Assembly: GCF_003002065.1 (NCBI RefSeq)
Contig: NZ_PVZG01000003.1
Coordinates: 456,724 to 520,723 of the forward strand
DNA length: 64,000 nucleotides
Source of the DNA: Pseudosporangium ferrugineum
Lineage (GTDB): Bacteria > Actinomycetota > Actinomycetes > Mycobacteriales > Micromonosporaceae
Direction: 5' to 3'
Numbering within the stretch: position 1 is the stretch's first letter; every line of letters starts with the position of its first letter. The position numbers and the translations under genes were made by a program. Positions 7,776 to 16,289 of this stretch are shown piece after piece. A model generated the notes under the pieces. That model was given only the letters and a program-made list of their open reading frames with translations, was not told where the DNA came from and made no database searches.

Positions 7776-9026
7776 GTGCCTGATATCCCGTTCGGCTTCA
7801 GCCTGCCGGGCGCCCAGCCGCCCGATCCCTCCGACCCGCAGCAGATGCAGCAGTTCATGAATCAGCTGCAGCAGATGTTCGCCGCGCCGGGAAGCGGCCC
7901 GGTCAACTGGGATCTGGCCCGCCAGGTGGCGGCCAGCCAGCTGAGCGCGACCGGTGACCCGTCGGTGAACATGTACGAGCACAACGCCGTCTCCGAGGCC
8001 CTGCGCCTCGCCGACCTGTGGCTCGACCCGGCGTCCGCGCTGCCCTCCGGCGTCCGCGACGCGACCGCCTGGAACCGCAACGAGTGGGTGTACAACACCC
8101 TCGACGTGTGGAAGAAGCTCTGCGACCCGATCGCGGGCCGCATGGTGGGCGCCATGGGCGACCTCGTCCCCGAGGAGGCCCGCGCCCAACTCGGCCCGAT
8201 GCAGTCGATGGTCGCGACCCTCGGCGGCGCCCTCTTCGGCGGCCAGCTCGGCCAGGCGCTGGGCCAGCTCGCCGCGGAGGTGCTCTCCGCCGGCGACATC
8301 GGCCTCCCGCTCGGCCCGGCCGGCACGGCGGCGCTCGTCCCGGCCAACATCAAGACGTACGGTGACGGCCTCGAGATCCCCGAGGACCAGGTCAGGCTCT
8401 ACGTGGCCCTCCGCGAGGCGGCCCACCAGCGCCTGTTCCAGCACGTCCCGTGGCTGCGCGCACACGTGCTCAGCGCCGTCGAGACCTACGCCAACGGCAT
8501 CACCGTCAACCGCGAGGCGATCGAAGAGGCGATGAGCCGCGTCGACCCCTCCGACCCCGAGTCGATGCAGGCCATGGCGCTCGAGGGCATCTTCACGCCC
8601 GAGGACACCCCGCAGCAGAAGGCCGGCCTGGCCCGCCTTGAGACGGCCCTCGCCCTGATCGAAGGCTGGGTCGGCCACGTCGTCGACTCCGCGGCCGGCG
8701 ACCGCCTACCCTCCGTCGCCGCCCTCGGCGAGGCCTTCCGCCGCCGCCGCGCGGCCGGCGGCCCGGCGGAGCAGACCTTCGCGGCCCTCGTCGGCCTCGA
8801 ACTCCGCCCCCGCCGCCTCCGCGAAGCAGGCGCCCTCTGGGCCGCCGTCACCGAAGCCCGCGGCGTCCAGGGCCGCGACGCCCTCTGGGACCACCCGGAC
8901 CTCCTCCCCACCGACGAGGACTTCGCCGACCCGGAGAAATTCGCCCGCAGCAAACTCGACTGGGACATCTCGGAGCTCGACGGCCTCACCGACGAGGGCG
9001 GAGAAAGCGGAGAGTCAAAGGCCTAG
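7776..9026 (+). CDS. Zinc-dependent metalloprotease-like protein, DUF2342 family
   Basis: 416 residues if translation begins at GTG 7776 (PDIPFGFSLPG); a TTG 13 codons upstream is open but unlike the family start. The zincin-like core has LREAAHQRLF around residues 212-221, the family's variant of HExxH, with a Gly/Gln-rich helical stretch before it (GGALFGGQLGQALGQL). Homologues include Rv3195. The biochemical function is unproven. The C-terminus is acidic. It is divergent from the PDZ protease, the same pairing as in mycobacteria. Confidence 0.88.
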   Translation: MPDIPFGFSLPGAQPPDPSDPQQMQQFMNQLQQMFAAPGSGPVNWDLARQVAASQLSATGDPSVNMYEHNAVSEALRLADLWLDPASALPSGVRDATAWNRNEWVYNTLDVWKKLCDPIAGRMVGAMGDLVPEEARAQLGPMQSMVATLGGALFGGQLGQALGQLAAEVLSAGDIGLPLGPAGTAALVPANIKTYGDGLEIPEDQVRLYVALREAAHQRLFQHVPWLRAHVLSAVETYANGITVNREAIEEAMSRVDPSDPESMQAMALEGIFTPEDTPQQKAGLARLETALALIEGWVGHVVDSAAGDRLPSVAALGEAFRRRRAAGGPAEQTFAALVGLELRPRRLREAGALWAAVTEARGVQGRDALWDHPDLLPTDEDFADPEKFARSKLDWDISELDGLTDEGGESGESKA

Positions 9027-9232
9027 ATCAAAAACTGATGTCGTAGCTCGGTGGGTGGTGCGGACCGTCACTCCCGTCGAGGCCGGGCGGGGGCCCAGCA
9101 TCCGCTGGCCCTCGCCCTTCATTCTGCGTAAGTGGCAGCCCGTCACCCCAGTCCCGGCTCCCCCGCCACTCCCGCACCCCACCCCGCACCGGCCGCACAC
9201 CTCGCAAGCCCAGCCCAGGGCACTCCTCCGCG

Positions 9233-9829
9233 TCAGCCGCCGAGCAGTGCCCTGGTGTTTTCCCAGCCCTCGAGCGCGGGATCGAGCGTCGCCAGCTCTG
9301 CCGCCCCCCGCAGCCGCCGCCACTCGGGCGTCGACTCGACCAGGCTCGGCTGAGGCGCACCCCTGCGCACCGTCATCGGAGTCGCCGAGTCCAGATCGAC
9401 ATCGGCCAGCCACCCGGGCACCGGCAGATTCACGGCAACCCCCAGCAGCCCACCCCCCTGCCCCGACGGCGCCACAGCGATCGGCTTGCTGCTCAACGGC
9501 CGCAGCAGCTTCCCGAGAATCATGCCCGGCACATCAGCAGCGTCCGCGGCCAGCACGGCAGCCTGCTCGAACCCATCCTTCTCCGCGGCCGCCAGCACGG
9601 GCAACACGGTCGCCGAAGCCACCTCGTAGATAGGCATACCCGGCCACGAGATCTCCCGCGCCAGCGCCACATCACCCGAGGTAGCCGCGATCGCCGGCTC
9701 AGCCTGAGCCAACCGAGCCAGCAGATCGACGACGTCCTCGGCCAACGCGGCCCGCCAGGCCCCCAGCCCCACCCCGGGAGGACTCCACGCAACCGGCGTC
9801 AGCAACGCCACCACGACCCGTCTAGTCAC
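9233..9829 (-). CDS. Possible GT-A/nucleotidyltransferase-like protein
   Basis: 198 residues beginning MTRRVVVALLTPVAW. The pattern of an N-terminal hydrophobic strand, an alternating middle with AAVLAADAADVPGM, and a late PVPGWLADVDLDSATP is reminiscent of the CofC/DUF2064 GT-A fold, but I cannot see a convincing catalytic motif. It converges on the DUF2342 gene with about 200 bp between; no other gene is seen in that gap. Function unknown. Confidence 0.6.
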   Translation of the reverse strand: MTRRVVVALLTPVAWSPPGVGLGAWRAALAEDVVDLLARLAQAEPAIAATSGDVALAREISWPGMPIYEVASATVLPVLAAAEKDGFEQAAVLAADAADVPGMILGKLLRPLSSKPIAVAPSGQGGGLLGVAVNLPVPGWLADVDLDSATPMTVRRGAPQPSLVESTPEWRRLRGAAELATLDPALEGWENTRALLGG

Positions 9830-9879
9830 CCCGAGAGGCTAGCCCCGCCGACCCACTCGCCCAACAGGCAACGCGCGCC

Positions 9880-10130
9880 GAGCCGTCACGCCCAGCAGCC
9901 GTCACACCCGGCAACCGTCACACCCGGCAACCGTCACACGCCCAGCAGCCGTCGCGCCCGGCCATCAGCGCACCCGCCGCGAACACGCCTCGCCGCCGGC
10001 ACGCCCGCCCTCGACCACGCCCGCCGCGCGCACGTCCGCCCTCGACCACGCCCGCCGCGCGCACGTCCGCCCCTGAGCGCCCGGCTGTCTGGCTGTCCGC
10101 CCCTCAGCGCGGCCCTCAAAGTCGGGCATG
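9880..10130. repeat. Intergenic GC-rich short tandem repeats
   Basis: The gene-free stretch 9830-10182 carries two repeat types. At 9885-9955, CCGTCACACCCGGCAA-like units recur four times. At 10001-10062 two almost identical 31-bp units (ACGCCCGCCCTCGACCACGC...) are joined head to tail, with a third start at 10063. No coding signal is visible. Confidence 0.75.
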
Positions 10131-10182
10131 CCCGCGCTCGACCGCCGGCACCTCAGCGGGGAGCGGCCTGCCGGGAGCGCGG

Positions 10183-10716
10183 TCAGTCGTCGGCGAGGAC
10201 CAGGCCGGTCGCGGCGGAGATGCCCTCCAGGTAGCCGCGGGCCCGTTCCGCCTTCGGGTAGCGGCTCACCAACTCCCAGAACGCCGCGTTGTGGCTCGGC
10301 ACGACGAGGTGCGTCAGCTCGTGGAGCAGCACGTAGTCGATGACCCAGTCCGGCATCTCCTGGATGCGGTGCGAGATGCGGATGGTGCCGTCGTCCGGCG
10401 TACAGGAGCCCCATCTGCCGTTCTGGTTGGTGACCCACCGCACGCTAGCCGGGACCACCTGGGCCGCGTGGTCGGCCAGGTAGCGGGCGATCAGCTTGTT
10501 CGCGCGCCCGAGCAGCTCATGGTCGGTGGGGCGGATCCGCTCCTCGCGGGCGGCCAGCCGAGCGAGCATCCGCGCGACCCACTCGGTCTCCTCGGCACGC
10601 GAGAACCGGTCGGGGATGAGGACGACGACCCGCTCGCCCTCGCGATACGCGGACACCGTGCGGCGGCGGCGCTGGCTGCGCCGCACTTCGACGACGGGCT
10701 TGCGCGTCCTGGCCAT
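10183..10716 (-). CDS. YgjP/SprT-like M48-type zinc metallopeptidase
   Basis: 177 residues from ATG 10716 (MARTRKPVVEVRRS). HELTH at residues 132-136 gives two zinc ligands and the catalytic Glu, and the SHNAAFW motif at 141-147 supplies the third His, as in the YgjP-like (DUF45) family. GRWGSC at 100-105 is the other family signature. Substrate unknown. The first 25 residues are very basic (RRSQRRRR), which might favour nucleic-acid contact. Confidence 0.9.
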   Translation of the reverse strand: MARTRKPVVEVRRSQRRRRTVSAYREGERVVVLIPDRFSRAEETEWVARMLARLAAREERIRPTDHELLGRANKLIARYLADHAAQVVPASVRWVTNQNGRWGSCTPDDGTIRISHRIQEMPDWVIDYVLLHELTHLVVPSHNAAFWELVSRYPKAERARGYLEGISAATGLVLADD

Positions 10717-11309
10717 TACCGGCTCGCGCGGCCCACAGTAGGGTTCACATTGCGACGTTAATCCGTCAGGGCCAGGTGGCCGCAAGGGTACGTCAAACGA
10801 CACGCACCCAAAATGTGAGCTTCGCCCCACAGAATCCGAAAAATATTTTCCGGGGTGATCCATGCAGCCTGCAGTACCCGACGGTATCCAAGCCTGTGGA
10901 TGACCGCAGCGGCGGCGTCCAAACCTCCCGTACGGTGCCATCCTCGAGCCCCCGCGCCCTCCGACCGGCCGAGCCTTTAGCGCCGTTCGGACAACAACGT
11001 CCTGTTTCAGGCGTTGTGAACTAAATCGTCGGCGTGTCCGCCCGTATCTGCCCAAAAAGGGTCAACCCGACCGGCAGACTCACGACGTCGACGACACCGT
11101 CGATGCTGCGCTGACATGGAAATGGCCGGACCTGGGTAGTGACCGCCTCGAGCGGGTGGCCACATCCACGTGGTCGCGGAGCGGTCCAGCGCCGAACACA
11201 GATCGCGGCCTGTCGCCGCGAGCAGGGCCCCGGAGTGGTCCAGGTCAGCGACCTGACCGCGATCCGGGGCATCGGGCCGACCCGGCCGACAACATGACGA
11301 GGAGGAACC
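10717..11309. other. Gene-free stretch, promoter regions only
   Basis: About 590 bp between the YgjP gene and the DUF5679 gene. It contains a relatively AT-rich patch (10795-10855, with AAAAATATTTT), which is unusual for this genome and could hold the divergent promoters. No reading frame with a ribosome-binding site is seen until the DUF5679 gene. Confidence 0.5.
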
Positions 11310-11471
11310 GTGGCCGACAACACGTACAACGGCTACTGCGTGAAGTGCAAGGAGAAGCGCGACTTCCAGGGCACTGTCGAGGTCTCGAAGACCGGCATGA
11401 ACATGGCCAAGGGCAAGTGCCCGGTCTGCGGCACGACCGTGAACCGCATCCTGGGCAAGGCGAAGGCCTGA
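11310..11471 (+). CDS. DUF5679-type small zinc-ribbon protein
   Basis: 53 residues: GTG start preceded by GAGGAGG at 11299-11305, one of the best Shine-Dalgarno sequences here. Two Cys pairs, CVKC (residues 10-13) and CPVC (37-40), form a zinc ribbon; the middle KRDF and the end TTVNRILGK are typical of the DUF5679 family, which resembles topoisomerase zinc ribbons. Exact role unknown; nucleic-acid binding is inferred from the basic composition. A hairpin terminator follows 15 bp after the stop, so the gene is probably monocistronic. Confidence 0.9.
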   Translation: MADNTYNGYCVKCKEKRDFQGTVEVSKTGMNMAKGKCPVCGTTVNRILGKAKA

Positions 11472-11485
11472 CCGGAAGCATCACC

Positions 11486-11523
11486 GGAAGGCGGGGGCAG
11501 CCTCACGGCGGCCCCCGCCTTCC
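11486..11523 (+). terminator. Terminator of the DUF5679 gene
   Basis: Perfect 13-bp arms, GGAAGGCGGGGGC (11486-11498) and its complement (11511-11523), with a 12-nt loop. Confidence 0.85.
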
Positions 11524-11559
11524 TGCGCCACCCCGTTCACCGCACCGTCCCGCTCACCG

Positions 11560-11725
11560 GCGCCGCCCTGCCGCGCCGCCCTGCATGCCGCGCCGCACCG
11601 CCTGCCCGCGCCGCACCGCCCGCCCGCGCCGCCCGCGCCGCCCTGCATGCCGCGCCGCACCGCCTACCCGGGGCCCCCGCCCGCGCCGCCCTGCCCGCGC
11701 CGCACCGCCTGCCCGCGCCATCCCC
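11560..11725. repeat. Degenerate CGCGCCGCACCGCC repeats
   Basis: Between the DUF5679 terminator and the DnaA-box cluster the sequence consists of CCGCGCCGCACCGCCTGCC-like units repeated about eight times in irregular order (for example at 11586, 11602, 11652 and 11697). No gene is supported. Confidence 0.7.
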
Positions 11726-11810
11726 TCTTCGACGCCGCCACGCCCCGCTCGGCCTGCGCCATTTCACTCCCGCGGGTCATAACCTGTGCGCGCTCCGACA
11801 CGTTGAGTAG

Positions 11811-11893
11811 TTATCCACCTCCGACGTGGCCTGTGGATAACTTCGGCATACCTGTGGATAGCCGAGCACGGGCGATTCCGCGCCTGTGGACAA
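11811..11893. promoter_or_regulatory. Cluster of four DnaA-box-like 9-mers
   Basis: TTATCCACC (11811-11819), TGTGGATAA (11832-11840), TGTGGATAG (11853-11861) and TGTGGACAA (11885-11893). The second and fourth are exact complements of the DnaA boxes TTATCCACA and TTGTCCACA. Three of the four have the same orientation. They sit just upstream of the ThiF-like/ABC1 kinase genes, so DnaA-dependent control or DnaA titration is inferred. No origin genes are adjacent. Confidence 0.7.
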
Positions 11894-11933
11894 CGAACCC
11901 GCTCCGCAGGGATCACGTGACAACCTGTCACGC

Positions 11934-13313
11934 ATGAGTTGCCCACCCCTGCACCGCCCGACCCTGCTGCCGGGCCTCTTCCGCACCTGGCGTGACGTCC
12001 GCACCCTCCAGCTCGGCCTTCGCCCCGGAACGGCCGTGGTGATCGATCTCCCCCGCCCCTCGACCGCCGACGTCCTCGACCTCCTGGACGGCTCCCGCTC
12101 CGAGCGGGAGATCCTCCGCCGAGCCGCCACCGCGGGAGTCCCCCCACCCGACACGAGGGCCCTGCTCGACTCCCTGCACCAGGCCGGCCTCGTCCTGCCG
12201 GCCCAGTCCCTCTACCCCTCCCCCTCCGACGCCGACCGCCTGTCCGGCGAAGCCCTCACCCTCGCCCTCGATTCCGCACAAACCCACACCATCCCGCTCC
12301 TGGACACCCCACCCAGCCACCCCGCCCCCTCGCCCACCCGAGACCCCCGCACGCCGCCTCCCACCTCCGTCTCCCCCGTCAGCCACCACGCCTCCTCGCC
12401 TGCCATTGCTCCCTCATCGGCCATCGACCGCGCCGCCACCGATCCTCGCGCTGCGCCCGGGCCCCCTTCCGCATCCCGGACGGGGCCTGACCTACCCGCC
12501 ACCGTCCTGCGGCGCCGGCGGGCGGCACGGATCATGATCTCGGGGCGCGGGAGGCTGGCTGCCGGCATCGCCGTGGCGCTCGCCGAGTCGGGCATCGGGC
12601 ACGTGCACGCCGATCTGCCCGGCGCGGTCACCCGGCGGCACCTGCTCGCGTCGCGGCTGCTGGAGACGGATCGCGGCCGGCCGCTCGCGCTCGCTGTCGA
12701 GGAGGCCGTGGTCCGAGCCGTGCCGGGCACCGAGACGCGGACGATCAGGCGGGGTTCGGCGTCCCTGGTGGTTCAGCTGAGCCACGACCAGCCTGTTGCC
12801 CTGCTCTCCGCCGGGCAGGTTCAGCGGCGGCAGCCCCATCTCGCCGTCGCCATCCGGGAGGCCGTCGCGATCGTCGGTCCGCTCGTGCCGGCGTCCGGCG
12901 GTCCCTGCCTCAACTGCCTGGACCTGCATCGTCGCGATCGCGATCCGGCGGCCGGGCGACCGGAGCCGCCCGTGCGCGGCGATGAGGCCTGCGCGGTCAC
13001 GACGGTGCTCGCGGCTACGGCGTACGCGGTGGCGCAGGTGCTCGCCTTCGTGGACGGGAGGGTGCCCGAGACCGTGGCCGCCGAGGTGGAGATCAGCGCT
13101 TCGGGCCGGGCGAGGAGACGGAGTTGGACTGCTCATCACGGGTGCTTCTGCGGACGGAGGAGGGCATGTGGCTGTGCTGGGAAGAGCGCCTGTTCCTGCG
13201 TACGGAAGGATGGTCTCGGGTTGGCCACCGGCTCGGAGGGCACGGTCGGCCGGGCTGCGCGGGCTGCCCGATCCGTCCAGGGCGGTCGAATGCCGCCGCA
13301 GCGGGCACAATGA
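11934..13313 (+). CDS. ThiF/E1-like Rossmann protein with Cys-rich run-on tail
   Basis: 459 residues from ATG 11934 (MSCPPLHRPTLLPG); an upstream GTG at 11886 overlaps a DnaA box and is less likely. The N-terminal ~110 residues resemble the winged helical leader of the family (LFRTWRDVRTLQLGL), then a Pro/Ser-rich linker (~125-190), then a Rossmann-like E1 domain (MISGRGRLAAGIAVAL) and GGPCLNCLDLHRRDRDP. Family members usually end near a W..H..C.C motif, seen here as SWTAHHGCFCG; this protein continues ~55 residues with more cysteines. The ABC1 kinase starts 4 bp later, so the two are co-expressed. Function unknown. Confidence 0.75.
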   Translation: MSCPPLHRPTLLPGLFRTWRDVRTLQLGLRPGTAVVIDLPRPSTADVLDLLDGSRSEREILRRAATAGVPPPDTRALLDSLHQAGLVLPAQSLYPSPSDADRLSGEALTLALDSAQTHTIPLLDTPPSHPAPSPTRDPRTPPPTSVSPVSHHASSPAIAPSSAIDRAATDPRAAPGPPSASRTGPDLPATVLRRRRAARIMISGRGRLAAGIAVALAESGIGHVHADLPGAVTRRHLLASRLLETDRGRPLALAVEEAVVRAVPGTETRTIRRGSASLVVQLSHDQPVALLSAGQVQRRQPHLAVAIREAVAIVGPLVPASGGPCLNCLDLHRRDRDPAAGRPEPPVRGDEACAVTTVLAATAYAVAQVLAFVDGRVPETVAAEVEISASGRARRRSWTAHHGCFCGRRRACGCAGKSACSCVRKDGLGLATGSEGTVGRAARAARSVQGGRMPPQRAQ

Positions 13314-13317
13314 TCTG

Positions 13318-14664
13318 GTGACCGACATCCCGCGTCGTGCGGCGTCCCGGACAGCCAAGCTCGCCGCCCTTCCCCTCGGCTTCGCCGGGCGGACCGTGCT
13401 GGGGCTCGGCAAGCGGGTCACCGGCATCGCCACCGACGTCATCTCCGCCGACATTCAGCAGCGCACCGCCGAGCAGCTCTTCAGCGTGCTCGGGCAGCTC
13501 AAGGGCGGTGCGATGAAGTTCGGGCAGGCGCTGTCCGTCTTCGAGGCGGCGATGCCCGAGGAGATGGCCGGGCCGTACCGGCAGGCTTTGACCAAGCTGC
13601 AGGAGGCGGCGCCGCCGATGCCCGTCGCGAGCGTGCACAAGGCGCTGGCCGAGCAGCTCGGGGCGGACTGGCGGGACAGGTTCGCCGACTTCGACGACAG
13701 CCCGGCCGCGGCGGCGAGCATCGGGCAGGTGCACCGGGCGGTCTGGAAGCTACCGCCGAGCCGCAAGGGTGCCAGGCCGAAGACGCTGGACGTCGCCGTC
13801 AAGGTACAGTATCCGGGCGCCGGCGAGGCGTTGCTGGCCGATCTCAAGCAGCTGAGCCGGCTGGCTGGCATGTTCAAGATCATCCAGCCGGGCATGGACA
13901 TGAAGCCGCTGCTCACGGAGTTGCGCGAGCGCATCACCGAGGAGCTCGACTACACGATGGAGGCGGAGACCCAGAAGGCCTTCGCCGTCGCGTACGCGGG
14001 AGACGCCGAGATTTTCGTGCCCCGCGTGGTCGGGTCGGCGCCGCGGGTGCTGGTCACCGAGTGGGTCGAGGGTACGCCCCTGTCCAAGGTCATCAGCGAC
14101 GGCAGCGAGGCGGAACGCGACGAGGCTGGCCGGCTCATGGCGACGCTGCACTTCTCCGCGCCGGCACGCGCCGGGCTGTTGCACGCCGACCCGCATCCGG
14201 GCAACTTCCGCATCCTGCCCGACGGCCGGCTGGGCGTGATCGACTTCGGCGCAGTGGCCCGCCTCCCGGACGGCCACCCGGAGCCGATCGGCCGCCTCGT
14301 GCGCCTCGCACTCGACGGGGACGCCCAGGCGGTGGCGGACGGCCTGCGCGACGAGGGCTTCATCAAGCCGGACGACGAACTGGACGCCCAGGCGGTCCTC
14401 GACTTCCTGCGCCCGATGATCGAGCCGGTGGCCGTGGACGAGTTCCGCTTCACCCGCAGCTGGATCCGCTCGGAGGCGACGCGCCTGTCGAGCCCACGCT
14501 CCCCGGCCTTCCAACTCAGCCGCAAACTCAATCTGCCGCCGTCCTACCTGCTGATCCACCGGGTGACCCTCGGCTCGATCGGCGTGCTCTGCCAGCTCGA
14601 GGCGAAGGCGCCGTATCGCTCGATCCTGCAGAAATGGCTACCCGGCTTCGCCCCGGTCTCCTGA
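13318..14664 (+). CDS. ABC1/UbiB-family atypical kinase
   Basis: 448 residues from GTG 13318 (TDIPRRAASRTAK). Visible motifs are KFGQ (the KxGQ signature, ~63), ASIGQVHRA, VKVQYPG with the ATP-binding Lys, EELDYTMEA, HADPHPGNF (catalytic-loop equivalent) and VIDFGA (metal-binding Asp). UbiB-family proteins bind ATP and in other organisms support quinone metabolism; the actinobacterial target is unknown. The mycobacterial counterpart is Rv3197, also next to whiB7. It starts four bases after the ThiF-like gene and ends in a convergent terminator. Confidence 0.93.
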   Translation: MTDIPRRAASRTAKLAALPLGFAGRTVLGLGKRVTGIATDVISADIQQRTAEQLFSVLGQLKGGAMKFGQALSVFEAAMPEEMAGPYRQALTKLQEAAPPMPVASVHKALAEQLGADWRDRFADFDDSPAAAASIGQVHRAVWKLPPSRKGARPKTLDVAVKVQYPGAGEALLADLKQLSRLAGMFKIIQPGMDMKPLLTELRERITEELDYTMEAETQKAFAVAYAGDAEIFVPRVVGSAPRVLVTEWVEGTPLSKVISDGSEAERDEAGRLMATLHFSAPARAGLLHADPHPGNFRILPDGRLGVIDFGAVARLPDGHPEPIGRLVRLALDGDAQAVADGLRDEGFIKPDDELDAQAVLDFLRPMIEPVAVDEFRFTRSWIRSEATRLSSPRSPAFQLSRKLNLPPSYLLIHRVTLGSIGVLCQLEAKAPYRSILQKWLPGFAPVS

Positions 14665-14689
14665 GGTAGGCGCGGCGGGGGCGCAAGTC

Positions 14690-15117
14690 CGGCCCGAGCG
14701 AGAAAGCCCGGCCGGACAGCAAACCCGGCGTGACAGCAAACCCGCGGGCGCAAAGCCGGACGGACACAACGCCCGACCGACACAACGCCCGACCGACGCA
14801 ACGCCCGGCGAGGCGAGGAAGCCCGGCGAAACAAGAGAGCGCCCGTGCCCCGGCGCACCACCGTCGATGTGAACGCGAGCCCGGCGGGGGACGGAGAGGC
14901 CGGGCTGGAGTGGGCCGTGGCGGGGTCCGGACGGCGGTGGCAGGAAAGCGCCCGCGGGCACACCGGGATGGCGGGCACAAAGGCCGGCGAAGCGAGAGAG
15001 CCCGAGCAGCGCGAGAGCCCGGCGCAGCGCAAACACCCGGCGCAGCGCCCGAGCCCGGCGCAGCGCGCCAGCCCGACGCAGCGCGCCAGCCCGGAGCAGC
15101 GCGAACACCCGGCATGA
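14690..15117. repeat. Repeat-filled intergenic region after the ABC1 kinase
   Basis: The gene-free interval 14665-15181 has two repeat fields: CGCCCGACCGACACAA-like units near 14765-14815, and units built on AGCCCGGCGCAGCGC from about 15005 to 15115 (period near 21 bp). Open frames through it reflect the repeats only. Confidence 0.7.
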
Positions 15118-15132
15118 TGCGGGATGTGAAGG

Positions 15133-15164
15133 GGCCCCGCCCGCAGTGGACTGCGGACGGGGCC
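15133..15164. terminator. Bidirectional terminator between ABC1 kinase and whiB7 operon
   Basis: GGCCCCGCCCGCAG (15133-15146), loop TGGA, and CTGCGGACGGGGCC (15151-15164); one mismatch in 14 bp. It lies between convergent transcription units. Confidence 0.8.
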
Positions 15165-15181
15165 GGGCTGTTCGGGGTGGG

Positions 15182-15349
15182 TCAGAGGCGTCCACCCAGT
15201 TCACGGGCGGCCCGGTAGCGGGCCTCCACGGCGATCTGGCGTGCGGGACGGTGCGCCTCAGGGTGGTGGTCGGCCTGAGGCCGACGCATTCGTGCTCGGG
15301 AGAGCGCCTCTTGGATGAGTTTTACCTTGGGGGTTCCGTTCGAGGTCAT
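15182..15349 (-). CDS. Small basic protein downstream of whiB7
   Basis: 55 residues from ATG 15349, with GGAAG upstream; an ATG at 15391, two bases past the whiB7 stop, would add 14 residues and give direct coupling. The protein (LIQEALSRARMRRPQ..., RQIAVEARYRAARELG) is helical, basic and rich in Arg/Ala. Its position suggests co-transcription with whiB7. No function is known to me. Confidence 0.7.
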   Translation of the reverse strand: MTSNGTPKVKLIQEALSRARMRRPQADHHPEAHRPARQIAVEARYRAARELGGRL

Positions 15350-15392
15350 GGCTTCGTCTTCCGTCTTCCGGTATGGGGTGGTCAGGGTCATC

Positions 15393-15755
15393 TCATGCGG
15401 CCAGTCGGACGGAGCTGCGGGTCTCGAGGCCGTTCGCCGCGAGCCGCTCCTCCACCTCGACCGCCAGTTCGGCGTCGCGGGCGACGTCGACCTTGCGGGG
15501 GCGGCCACGGGGCCGCTTGCGCGGAACGACGGCGCCGCGCTCGAAGATTTCGCCGCCCCAGACTCCCCAGGGCTCGCTCCGGTCGACCGCGCCGGCCAGG
15601 CACTCGACGCGCAGCGGGCAGTCCCCGCAGAGCGACTTCGCCAGTTCCAGCTGGGCCGGGGAGTCCGAGAACCACAGGTCCGGGTCGAACTTCCGACAGG
15701 GCAGGTTTGCCTCGATCTCGACGCTCACGTCGAGTGGGGCCAGCGCCAGACTCAT
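15393..15755 (-). CDS. whiB7: WhiB7 transcriptional regulator
   Basis: 120 residues. Four cysteines (20, 43, 46, 52) hold the [4Fe-4S] cluster; EPWGVWGGE (61-69) is the WhiB turn that contacts the sigma factor; RGRPRK at 83-88 is the AT-hook that distinguishes WhiB7. It activates antibiotic-resistance genes in response to ribosome-targeting drugs. It is preceded by a long leader with an upstream reading frame and an intrinsic terminator, consistent with attenuation control, and neighbours uvrD2 as in mycobacteria. Confidence 0.97.
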   Translation of the reverse strand: MSLALAPLDVSVEIEANLPCRKFDPDLWFSDSPAQLELAKSLCGDCPLRVECLAGAVDRSEPWGVWGGEIFERGAVVPRKRPRGRPRKVDVARDAELAVEVEERLAANGLETRSSVRLAA

Positions 15756-15831
15756 AAAGCCCGGTCACCTCTCTCTTTCTCTCGATCTTCTGGATCGTTG
15801 GTGCTGATCACGCACCGGCCGGTAAGCCGGC

Positions 15832-15875
15832 AAAAAAAAGTAGGCCGCGGATCCCGGTTACGGGTTCCGCGGCCT
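15832..15875 (-). terminator. Intrinsic terminator (attenuator) in the whiB7 leader
   Basis: On the minus strand a 15-bp stem with one mismatch (15842-15856 with 15861-15875, loop 15857-15860) is followed by eight consecutive T (complement of 15832-15839). This is the only classical stem-plus-U-run terminator I found, and it lies 25 nt past the upstream reading frame and ~76 nt before whiB7. A premature-termination attenuator relieved when leader translation stalls is the known scheme for whiB7. Confidence 0.9.
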
Positions 15876-15900
15876 CGAGGTGAGCCGGAGGTCTGGTTTC

Positions 15901-16215
15901 TCAGACCGGCCTTCCTCGAGGCGGGACACCGTCGGCACCATCCGTCAGACGACGCTTCATGCCGTTGCTGCCCACGAACCCAGTGGTCCCGTAGCTTCCA
16001 TCGACGGACACCAGAACCCGGACCAGCTCGGCCTGGATCTGGACCTGGTGCGCCTGCGAAGCCGGGGCCCGCTCGGCGGCCAAGATCGCCACGGGGGCGG
16101 ATTCCACCGGGAGGGCGGACTTCGCCACGGGAGCGATCGGGGACCACGGAACGGACGGAGCGCAGGAAGCAGCAAGCAGCGTCGACGGTCGCTCGTTCGT
16201 GTAGTTGAGCCTCAT
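15901..16215 (-). CDS. Upstream reading frame in the whiB7 leader
   Basis: 104 residues beginning MRLNYTNERPSTLLAAS at ATG 16215, with GGAGGAGG eight bases upstream. A further in-frame start at 16278 has no such site. It is Ala/Val/Pro-rich, with no known domain. Placement between the whiB7 promoter and attenuator, and the strong ribosome-binding site, suggest it is translated to sense ribosome stalling, as described for whiB7 leaders elsewhere. It is long for a leader peptide, so a separate protein function is possible. Confidence 0.7.
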   Translation of the reverse strand: MRLNYTNERPSTLLAASCAPSVPWSPIAPVAKSALPVESAPVAILAAERAPASQAHQVQIQAELVRVLVSVDGSYGTTGFVGSNGMKRRLTDGADGVPPRGRPV

Positions 16216-16289
16216 CGGTGCCACCTCCTCCATCACTTGCACTCGTCGTTGAACCCCGTTGAGCACGCCGCTCGCCAAGGTGTGAACTG

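Noticed and set aside
11811..11893. Replication origin
   Set aside because: Only four boxes and no dnaA, dnaN, gyrB or rpmH beside them; the clamp-like gene at 53664 is a regulator fusion, not dnaN.
14845..15117. 90-codon plus-strand frame after the ABC1 kinase
   Set aside because: Made entirely of short GC-rich repeats, without domain or conserved pattern.
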